A DNA stretch of 23,392 nt from Terrisporobacter othiniensis (GTDB lineage: Bacteria; Bacillota; Clostridia; Peptostreptococcales; Peptostreptococcaceae), in NCBI RefSeq assembly GCF_000808015.1, contig NZ_JWHR01000165.1, positions 1-23,392 on the forward strand, written 5' to 3'. This document shows positions 14,681-21,178 of the stretch, in pieces. The notes under the pieces are model-generated. The model was not told the origin of the DNA. It did no database searches and saw nothing but the letters and a program-made list of their open reading frames with translations. The position numbers and the translations under genes were made by a program. Within the stretch, counting starts at the first letter, position 1; the number at the start of each line of letters is the position of its first letter.

Positions 14681-16953
14681 TACTTTTCCATCATAGCCAT
14701 AAATACTTTTTCTGGTGTCATAGGTAAAGTATTTAAGTTTATTCCAAGTCCATTGTAGATAGCATTTTCTATAGCTGGAGATGGTGTATTAACAACAACC
14801 TCACCTACAGATTTTGCACCAAATGGTCCTGTTGGCTCGTAACTTTCTTCAAAATCAACAATTATATTACCTACATCTTTTCTAGTTGGTATTTTATATT
14901 GCATAAATGTGTTAGATGCTAGCTCGCCTTTTTCAGTATAAACAACATCTTCATAAAGTGCCAAACCTATACCTTGAACTATTCCACCTTCTACTTGTAT
15001 TTTTGCTAAGTTTTTATTTATAACAGTACCACAGTCAACTACTGCCACGTAGTCTACTATATCAACTTTTCCTGTTTCTTTGTCTATTTCAGTTTCCACA
15101 AATCCTGCTATAAATGGTGGAGGTGAAACTGAACTTCCATGAGTTGCATATCCTATTAATTGGTTTTTGTTAGGTCCCATAGTTACATCTACTGCCAAGT
15201 CAAATATTGATATTGATTTCTCTCCATCTTCAGATTTAACACAGTTTCCATAAAACTCCACATCTTCTTTATCAAGCCCAAGTCTTTCTGCTCCAAGGCT
15301 TATTATCTTATTTTTAAGTTCAGTTGCAGCTTTTACTACAGCCATTCCTGTAACATAAGTAGTACTTGATGCATAAGAACCTGGGTCATATGGTGAAGAA
15401 TCTGTATCTGCTGAGTTTACTACGATTTTATCCATTGTAGTTTCTAGAACTTCTGCACACATTTGGGCAAGTATAGTATCACTTCCTGTCCCCATATCTG
15501 TAGAGCCAGTAAGTAATGTGTAGTTACCATCATCATTTAATTTTATTTCTATAGATGCAGTATCTATTCCTGCTATTCCAGAACCTTGCATAGTAAGCGC
15601 CATTCCCACACTTCTTACTTTTGTAGGTGAGATTTCTCTAACAGGATATTTTTCATCCCATTTTATTAATTCCTTACCTTTTTGAATACATCTATCTAAG
15701 GCAACACTTTTTAAGAGCTTATCATAAGCTGGAGATATTTCACCTTCTTTTATTATATTTTTAAGTCTAACTTCAACTGGGTCCATGTTTAATTTAGCTG
15801 CAACTTTATTTATAGTAGCCTCCACAGCAAAACATCCTTGAGTAGCTCCGTATCCTCTAAATGCTCCTGCCGGTGTTTTATTAGTATAAACTACATTTCC
15901 TTTAAATCTTGCAGCTTTTAGCTTTCCATACATAGGCATAGTTTTTTCTCCAACTAGCCCAAATGTAGTTGAAGCATGTTCACCATATGCCCCTGTATCA
16001 GATAGAGCATCTATATCTATAACTTTTATAGTTCCGTCTTTGTCTGCTCCAACTCTTACATTTAATTTCATTGCATGCCTAGATGTCGTACTTGTGAAAG
16101 TTTCTTTTCTGTCGTATATTATTTTAGCTGGTTTTCCAGTTTTTAAAGTAACTAATCCTGAGAATATTTCCACACAGGCAGTTTGCTTTCCACCAAAACC
16201 TCCACCTATTCTTGGCTTTATAACTCTTACTTTGCTTGATGGTATGTCTAGCGCTCTACTTAAGTGTCTTCTTACATGGAAAGGTATTTGTGTAGAACTT
16301 ACTACAACTAATCTTCCCATATGATCTAAGTAGTTATAAGCTCTATAAGTTTCCATCATTCCGTGAGATTGCGCTTGTGTGTAATATGTATCTTCCACAA
16401 CTATGTCACATTTTGATAATTCTTCTTCTATATTCCCTTTTTCATATAAATGTTTAGAAGCTATATTTCTTTCTCTTTCCATTCCTATATCAAAGTTACA
16501 ATGTAAGTCTTCTGTATGTACTATACTTTCATTGTCTATAGCTTTTTCCATATCCATTACTGGAGTTAATACATTGTACTTAACTTTTATCATTTTCATA
16601 GCTTTTATTGCAGTTTTTTCGTCTTTTGCTGCTATTATAGCTACTTCATCTCCCACATATCTTACTGTTTTATCAAGTATTAATCTGTCGTAAGGAGATG
16701 GTTCTGGGAATGATTGTCCTGCAAGTGTAAATTTATTTTGTGGTACGTCTTTGTATGTTAAAACACATTCCACTCCTGGTACCATCATTGCTCTTTTTGT
16801 ATCTATTTCTTCTATTATTGCATAAGGATACGGACTTCTTAGTATTTTAACTACTAAAGCTTCCTTAGCTGCTAAATCATCTGTATATACTGGCTTACCA
16901 GTAGCTATTGACATTCCATCTATTTTTGCTATGCCTTTACCTACTATATTCAT
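14680..16953 (-). CDS. xdhA: Xanthine dehydrogenase-family molybdopterin-binding (large) subunit
   Basis: A 757-residue catalytic subunit of a purine hydroxylase (xanthine dehydrogenase type). Residues 1-130 are the a/b hammerhead domain (GKPVYTDDL, LRSPYPYA). The molybdopterin-binding part carries RIGGGFGGKQ (249-257), AGAFRGYGATQG (362-373), STDMGTGSDT (484-493), and GPFGAKSVGEVV (709-720), in which E718 is the expected catalytic glutamate. MGTG replaces the common MGQG, as seen in several bacterial purine and related hydroxylases. It starts one base after the Fe-S subunit stop behind a G-rich site, and ends overlapping yqeC. The yqeC-mocA-yqeB set implies a labile selenium ligand on Mo; the adjacent permease suggests xanthine, hypoxanthine or urate-type substrates. 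Nicotinate- or other heterocycle-specific relatives cannot be excluded. Confidence 0.9.
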   Translation of the reverse strand: MNIVGKGIAKIDGMSIATGKPVYTDDLAAKEALVVKILRSPYPYAIIEEIDTKRAMMVPGVECVLTYKDVPQNKFTLAGQSFPEPSPYDRLILDKTVRYVGDEVAIIAAKDEKTAIKAMKMIKVKYNVLTPVMDMEKAIDNESIVHTEDLHCNFDIGMERERNIASKHLYEKGNIEEELSKCDIVVEDTYYTQAQSHGMMETYRAYNYLDHMGRLVVVSSTQIPFHVRRHLSRALDIPSSKVRVIKPRIGGGFGGKQTACVEIFSGLVTLKTGKPAKIIYDRKETFTSTTSRHAMKLNVRVGADKDGTIKVIDIDALSDTGAYGEHASTTFGLVGEKTMPMYGKLKAARFKGNVVYTNKTPAGAFRGYGATQGCFAVEATINKVAAKLNMDPVEVRLKNIIKEGEISPAYDKLLKSVALDRCIQKGKELIKWDEKYPVREISPTKVRSVGMALTMQGSGIAGIDTASIEIKLNDDGNYTLLTGSTDMGTGSDTILAQMCAEVLETTMDKIVVNSADTDSSPYDPGSYASSTTYVTGMAVVKAATELKNKIISLGAERLGLDKEDVEFYGNCVKSEDGEKSISIFDLAVDVTMGPNKNQLIGYATHGSSVSPPPFIAGFVETEIDKETGKVDIVDYVAVVDCGTVINKNLAKIQVEGGIVQGIGLALYEDVVYTEKGELASNTFMQYKIPTRKDVGNIIVDFEESYEPTGPFGAKSVGEVVVNTPSPAIENAIYNGLGINLNTLPMTPEKVFMAMMEK

Positions 16954-16954
16954 C

Positions 16955-17404
16955 TTACTTTACCCCCATATATGTCTTTATTGCTCTAAGTTGCCCCATA
17001 TATCCTGTACATCTACATAGGTTTCCAGTTAAATAATGTTTTATTTCTTCTTCCGTTGGATTTTCTAATTCTTTTTTCATTGCGATTACTGTCATTATAA
17101 ATCCTGGTGAACAAAAACCACATTGTTCTGCACCTTCTTTTACAAGTATCTCTGCAAATTCACTTGCCTCTTCTTGTAAACCTTCTATTGTTGTAATGTT
17201 TTTCTTGTTAGCTCTTACAGATAAAGTTGAACATGATAATGTTGGCTTTCCATCTATCCATATACTGCATAGCCCACAACAACCTGTGTCACAACCTCTT
17301 TTTACACTTAGATTTCCAACTCTTCTTAGAGTATCTACTAAATATTCGTCAGCTGTCACATCTATATCAACTTTTTTTCCATTTATATTCATTGTGATTA
17401 ACAT
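16955..17404 (-). CDS. xdhC: Xanthine dehydrogenase-family 2[2Fe-2S] (small) subunit
   Basis: A 149-residue electron-transfer subunit. The plant-ferredoxin-type cluster is bound by C38, C43, C46 and C58 (GCDTGCCGLCSIW, then LSC). The second, family-specific cluster is bound by C95 and C98 (QCGFCSPG) and by C130 and C132 (LCRCTGY). Length and spacing match the xanthine dehydrogenase and aldehyde oxidoreductase small subunits. The start at 17404 follows GGAGGTATCATC and overlaps the end of the FAD subunit gene by 7 bp; the stop is one base from the next start. It would pass electrons from the molybdenum site to the FAD subunit. Confidence 0.95.
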   Translation of the reverse strand: MLITMNINGKKVDIDVTADEYLVDTLRRVGNLSVKRGCDTGCCGLCSIWIDGKPTLSCSTLSVRANKKNITTIEGLQEEASEFAEILVKEGAEQCGFCSPGFIMTVIAMKKELENPTEEEIKHYLTGNLCRCTGYMGQLRAIKTYMGVK

Positions 17405-18192
17405 GATGATACCTCCATTAAAGCATTTTTAACTAATGATTTACATACAGCTTTTCTGTATTCTTTGCTAGCTCTCATATTTGAACCAAATACTAATTCT
17501 TCTGAGGCTATTTCACTTGCTTTTACTATATTTTCTTCATTTAATTCATTATTTGATAAAAACTCGCTTGCTTTATAAGCCACAGTTGCTCTTTGAGGTC
17601 TAGCACCTACGCATATTTTAAAGTTATTATCAGTCTTAGATACTGACATGTTTAATATTGGATAATCACTTCTTGAATTTCTCATACATTTATATACAGC
17701 ATTTACATTGTTTTTCTTTATGTATAGTTTAACTAGTATATCTTTCTCATAATCTTTATTTAAGAATTCTTCCAATAACATTCTTCCACCTTTATATAGC
17801 TCTACTTCCGTTTCTAGGGCAAGTAAACCTACTATTAAGTCAGAAAAACCATATCTAGAGAATACACTTCCTCCAACAGTAACTACATTTCTAAATTGAA
17901 CACCTATTATATCCCTAACTGATTTTGGTAAAACCCCATCAAAGTATTTATTTAATATAGGACTAACTTCCAAATCTCTAAGTGTTGTCATGGAACCTAT
18001 TTCTATATAATCTGAACTTTCTTCTATAAGATTTAAATTTAAGGCAGATAAATCTATTCCAGTTCCTATTCTCTTTTTTCCCATTCTAAGGAAAGCACTT
18101 CCCCCTATAACTATATTGTTTTTTCTTTTTGTAAGAATTTCATAAGCTTCTTCAAGTGATGTGGGTTGCACTAATTCCATTAGTGTAAACAT
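17398..18192 (-). CDS. xdhB: Xanthine dehydrogenase-family FAD-binding (medium) subunit
   Basis: A 264-residue subunit of the FAD_binding_5 plus CO_deh_flav_C type. The first FAD loop is VIGGSAFLRMGKKR at about 28-41 (usual AGGTD replaced by IGGSA). The second is TVGGSVFSRYGFSDL at about 108-122 (usual TIGGNxxxxxPxSD). The C-terminal domain has KICVGARPQRA. The start at 18192 follows GGGAGGAAG; the ATG at 18207 lies before that site. It is the first gene of the hydroxylase operon, with a predicted promoter and a CGAACATT box upstream. The acceptor (NAD or other) is not obvious; it may pass electrons to an NAD(P)H or ferredoxin system not in this window. Confidence 0.9.
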   Translation of the reverse strand: MFTLMELVQPTSLEEAYEILTKRKNNIVIGGSAFLRMGKKRIGTGIDLSALNLNLIEESSDYIEIGSMTTLRDLEVSPILNKYFDGVLPKSVRDIIGVQFRNVVTVGGSVFSRYGFSDLIVGLLALETEVELYKGGRMLLEEFLNKDYEKDILVKLYIKKNNVNAVYKCMRNSRSDYPILNMSVSKTDNNFKICVGARPQRATVAYKASEFLSNNELNEENIVKASEIASEELVFGSNMRASKEYRKAVCKSLVKNALMEVSSC

Positions 18193-18242
18193 AATACTTC
18201 CTCCCATAAAATATATTTTGTCATTATAATTTAACCTTGTAT

Positions 18243-18304
18243 ATTATACCATAATTAGTTATTTTTTTCTAAACATTTTATTATTTTATCATAATAATGT
18301 TCGT
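18243..18304 (-). promoter_or_regulatory. Hydroxylase operon promoter with upstream ACGAACATT box
   Basis: On the minus strand TGGTATAAT (core 18243-18248) is an extended -10 with a 4/6 -35 (TAGAAA) at 17 bp. About 25 bp further upstream, 18296-18304, is ACGAACATT, identical over nine bases to a box at the permease promoter and close to the Firmicutes PurR half-site. A regulator bound there could activate or repress. No purine riboswitch is seen. Confidence 0.55.
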
Positions 18305-18330
18305 ATATTCCAGTATATTATTATTAAAAC

Positions 18331-18371
18331 AAAAAAAAAGATGTATAAGAAAATTCTTATACATCTTTTTT
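18331..18371 (-). terminator. Terminator after the permease gene
   Basis: GATGTATAAG (18340-18349) pairs with CTTATACATC (18356-18365) around a 6-nt loop. On the minus strand it is followed by nine T residues. It separates the permease gene from the hydroxylase operon. Confidence 0.93.
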
Positions 18372-18417
18372 ATCTATTTTAAATTAAACAACATAATTCT
18401 CTGAGATTTAGTGAATT

Positions 18418-19740
18418 TTATGCAGTAAGCGCTTTATCTTCACATATTTCTTCTTTAGGTAAAACTATATTAAGTACTACAGCTAATATTGCTGGAAGTA
18501 CTGTTTTAGATTCTCCAAATATTAATTGAATAGATTCTGGAAAAGCATCGAAAAATCCTGGAACATAAGCGACCCCTAATCCCAATCCTAATGATACTGC
18601 AACTATCATAGCATTTCTCTCACTTAATTTATCAGTTGTAATAAGTTTTATACCACTTACTACTATCATAGAAAACATTACAATTGAAGCTCCACCAAGT
18701 ACACTAGCTGGCATTAAAGATATAAGTGCACCTACTTTTGGGAATATTCCTGCTATTATTAGTATGAATGCCCCTGTTGCAATAACAAATCTATTAACTA
18801 TTTTTGTCATAGCTACTATCCCGACATTTTGGCCAAAAGATGTATTTGGTAATACACTAAATATGGCACCAACTAAGCTTCCTATACCATCTGCTAAAAC
18901 TGCCCCAACTATTTCTTTTTCACTAGCTTCACGTCCTAGTCCAGAGCTTGCTATAGCTGTTGTATCTCCTATAGTTTCTACCGTTGAAACCATATATACA
19001 AATATCATTGCTATTATTGCATCCATATGAAACTCAAATCCAAGTTGAAATGGTACTGGTACTGATAAAAGTGCCGCCTGAGATAAGGAAGAAAAATCTA
19101 TTTTTCCCATAGGTATGGCAACTATGTATCCTATAATTAATCCAATAAGTACTGATGATATACTAAGCATTCCTTTAGTATACTGTTTAAAAAATATAAC
19201 AGTTATAAGTACGATTGTTCCTAATAATAAATTTGATGGTGAAGCAAAATCAGCTGCTCCAACTCCTCCAGCAAAATAATTAACTCCCGTTGGTAAAAGT
19301 GCAATTCCCATAGTTAAAACTACTATTCCTGTAACTACTGGTGGGAAATACTTTCTTATACGCTTAAGTACAAGTCCTCCAACTAACACTTGGAATATAG
19401 CTCCTATTAAACAAGCCCCAAGTATTCCAGACATACCATATTTTACACCAATTGCTGTAGCTGCTGGCACAAAACCAAAACTAGTTCCCATTACTATAGG
19501 TAACTTTGCTCCTACTGGTCCTAAAGGATAACATTGTATTAATGTAACTAACCCTGATACAAACATGGCACATTGTATTAATGATGCTTTAATTTGTGGA
19601 TCTAGATTTAATACGTTTGAAATTATTATAAGTGGTGTAACATTCCCCACAAACATCGCTAATACATGTTGCAATCCTAGTGGTATTGCTTCTGTTAATT
19701 TCGGTCTCCCATCTAACTGATAAATAACTTTTTTGTTCAT
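18418..19740 (-). CDS. NCS2 family purine permease (xanthine/urate type)
   Basis: A 440-residue nucleobase:cation symporter. GLQHVLAMFVGNVTPLI at the N-terminus is the NCS2 start motif with the TM1 histidine. VGAKLPIVMGTSFGFVPA, then VYMVSTVETIGDTTAI (helix 8 Glu), and LPNTSFGQNVGIVAMTKIVNR (helix 10 signature QNxGxxxxTxxxxR) follow the pattern of xanthine and urate carriers (PbuX/UacT/XanP group) rather than uracil carriers. About 14 hydrophobic segments are evident. The ribosome site is GGGAG before 19740. It has its own promoter flanked by two CGAACAWT boxes and its own terminator, and lies just upstream of the hydroxylase operon whose substrate it probably imports. Confidence 0.92.
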   Translation of the reverse strand: MNKKVIYQLDGRPKLTEAIPLGLQHVLAMFVGNVTPLIIISNVLNLDPQIKASLIQCAMFVSGLVTLIQCYPLGPVGAKLPIVMGTSFGFVPAATAIGVKYGMSGILGACLIGAIFQVLVGGLVLKRIRKYFPPVVTGIVVLTMGIALLPTGVNYFAGGVGAADFASPSNLLLGTIVLITVIFFKQYTKGMLSISSVLIGLIIGYIVAIPMGKIDFSSLSQAALLSVPVPFQLGFEFHMDAIIAMIFVYMVSTVETIGDTTAIASSGLGREASEKEIVGAVLADGIGSLVGAIFSVLPNTSFGQNVGIVAMTKIVNRFVIATGAFILIIAGIFPKVGALISLMPASVLGGASIVMFSMIVVSGIKLITTDKLSERNAMIVAVSLGLGLGVAYVPGFFDAFPESIQLIFGESKTVLPAILAVVLNIVLPKEEICEDKALTA

Positions 19741-19784
19741 AAAAATTCTCCCATTATCATAACTAAAATGTTTATTTTAAAATT

Positions 19785-19851
19785 ATTGTTCGTCTTTTCA
19801 GTTTAATTATATATGCTAATCCATTTTTTTACAAGTTTTTTTACGAACATT
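19785..19851 (-). promoter_or_regulatory. Permease promoter flanked by two inverted CGAACAWT boxes
   Basis: On the minus strand TTGTAA (19829-19834) and TATAAT (19806-19811) are 17 bp apart. One box, ACGAACATT on the plus strand, lies eight bases upstream of the -35 (19843-19851). The other, ACGAACAAT on the minus strand, lies 12 bases downstream of the -10 (19785-19793). The boxes face each other around the promoter. Confidence 0.65.
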
Positions 19852-19874
19852 TTGTTATTTTTTTTATTTTTTAT

Positions 19875-19889
19875 ACGATACATTATCGT
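19875..19889. repeat. Perfect 6-bp dyad ACGATA-CAT-TATCGT
   Basis: ACGATA and TATCGT are separated by three bases, about 25 bp upstream of the distal CGAACATT box of the permease. It may be a further operator; it is too small to be a terminator. Confidence 0.4.
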
Positions 19890-19910
19890 GCATTTTTCTC
19901 ATAAATAAAG

Positions 19911-19935
19911 AAACCACCTCATAATGAAGTGGTTT
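19911..19935 (-). terminator. Terminator after the NlpC/P60 gene
   Basis: AAACCAC pairs with GTGGTTT, continuing after one mismatch into CTCA-type inner pairs. On the minus strand the stem is followed by a short T-rich run (GGTTTCTTTATTT). It ends the cell-wall hydrolase unit before the permease promoter. Confidence 0.75.
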
Positions 19936-19978
19936 TTAGTAAATAGACTAGTTGTATCATAGTTCTAACTTTTTATTT

Positions 19979-20935
19979 CTAATATATTATTCTTCTTGCT
20001 GTAACATAACCTTTAACATAATAAGATGTTGACATACTTTCATATCTTACACCTTTTCCAGGACTTGGTGAGTGAATAAATTTGCCATTTCCAACATACA
20101 TTCCAACATGTTTAATAGAATTTGTTCCGCTATTAAAGAATACTAAGTCACCTGCTTTTAAATTACTTTTACTTACATATTTTCCATTTTTAGCTTGATC
20201 TCTAGAAGTTCTATTTAAGTAAATTCCTGCTTTTTTATAAGAATAGTATGTAAGACCTGAGCAGTCAAAAGAATTAGGTCCTGCTGCACCATAAACATAA
20301 GGTTTACCTACTTGTGCTTTAACAGTAGATATTACTTTATTCAACTTAGAATTCGTTGTTGGTTTAGAAGAAGATGATGATGATTTATAACTTACTTTTA
20401 TATCACTTGAATCACCTGAGTATACTTTTAAATAATCTGTGTATACATATCCTGTAGTTGAACTAGATAATTTTACCTTAGACCATCCATTTTTACTTGA
20501 TGAAATTACCCCAACAACACTATTTTTTTTAATTGTTTTCTTAATGCTATATTTAGTTGAAGCACCTGATCTTACATTTAGTGCTGAAACTGTAACCTTA
20601 CCAACTTTCTTTATTGAATCTGCGGTACTTGTTGAACCTGAAATTTTAGTATATTTATCAGTAATATATCTTGTCTTTCCATTGTATTTTATTTTATACC
20701 ATCCATTACTACAAGTAGATATATATTTAAGTTTCATTCCTTTCTTAACTTTTCCAACTAATGAATACCTTGTACTAGATCCACTTCTTACATTGACTCT
20801 ATTTGCTGTAACTAGCACAGATTTGCTACTAGCCTCCACATTTTCATTCATAGCTATAGTTGGTATAACACTGGTTGCTAACATACCTATAGCCATTCCT
20901 TTTGAAATAGTTTTTGTATTTTTGTTAATAATCAT
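19979..20935 (-). CDS. Secreted cell-wall hydrolase: signal peptide, two SH3b, NlpC/P60
   Basis: A 318-residue exported peptidoglycan endopeptidase. Residues 1 to about 36 are a signal peptide with a basic start, a hydrophobic core (GMAIGMLATSVIPTIAM) and a likely cut near VEA-SS. SH3b domains lie at about 38-97 (NRVNVRSGSSTRYSLVGKV) and 112-172 (SALNVRSGASTKYSIKKTI) and should hold the enzyme to the wall. A Ser-rich linker (about 173-196) leads to the NlpC/P60 domain, with C225 in FDCSGLTYYSY, H276 in HVGMYVG and H288 in FIHSPS as the catalytic set. NlpC/P60 enzymes typically cut the D-Glu to diamino-acid bond of stem peptides. GGGGTGAT precedes the ATG by nine bases. Two WalR-type boxes overlap the predicted transcription start. 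Confidence 0.95.
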   Translation of the reverse strand: MIINKNTKTISKGMAIGMLATSVIPTIAMNENVEASSKSVLVTANRVNVRSGSSTRYSLVGKVKKGMKLKYISTCSNGWYKIKYNGKTRYITDKYTKISGSTSTADSIKKVGKVTVSALNVRSGASTKYSIKKTIKKNSVVGVISSSKNGWSKVKLSSSTTGYVYTDYLKVYSGDSSDIKVSYKSSSSSSKPTTNSKLNKVISTVKAQVGKPYVYGAAGPNSFDCSGLTYYSYKKAGIYLNRTSRDQAKNGKYVSKSNLKAGDLVFFNSGTNSIKHVGMYVGNGKFIHSPSPGKGVRYESMSTSYYVKGYVTARRIIY

Positions 20936-20956
20936 ATTCCAAACATCACCCCACTC

Positions 20957-21001
20957 TGTAACTATTTTGTAATTTTTGTTACCATTTTGTAACCTATTAT
21001 A
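20957..21001 (-). promoter_or_regulatory. Promoter of NlpC/P60 gene with two WalR-type boxes
   Basis: Plus strand: TGTAAC-N5-TGTAAT (20957-20973) and TGTTAC-N5-TGTAAC (20977-20993), both exact matches to the WalR/YycF consensus TGTWAH-N5-TGTWAH. The minus-strand extended -10, TGATATAAT (core 20996-21001), lies immediately upstream in the transcription direction, so the boxes cover about -4 to +33. That position favours repression of the hydrolase gene. Confidence 0.7.
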
Positions 21002-21134
21002 TCATACCTTCCCTAAATATTTCTATATTTTTACAGAATAAATATTTTATTAACAAAGTTTTTGTTCAAATATATAGTAGAAGTATATATATTTTACATC
21101 CAATTAACTTTTTAATTCTATATATTTTCCATAA

Positions 21135-21174
21135 AATATAAGGGCATATCAAAAAAATGATATGCCCTTATATT
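21135..21174 (-). terminator. Long-stem terminator after the histidine kinase
   Basis: A perfect 17-bp stem (21135-21151 with 21158-21174, core AAGGGCATATCA) has a 6-A loop. It lies four bases after the kinase stop codon and is followed by T-rich sequence on the minus strand. Confidence 0.88.
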
Positions 21175-21178
21175 AAGT

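Noticed and set aside
18193..18417. Purine riboswitch upstream of the hydroxylase or permease genes
   Set aside because: The conserved TATGG, TCTAC and CCGTAAA-type core elements are not present in either leader.
20439..20972. 177-codon plus-strand open frame over the NlpC/P60 gene
   Set aside because: Antisense to a gene with clear domains and signal peptide; caused by codon bias on the other strand.
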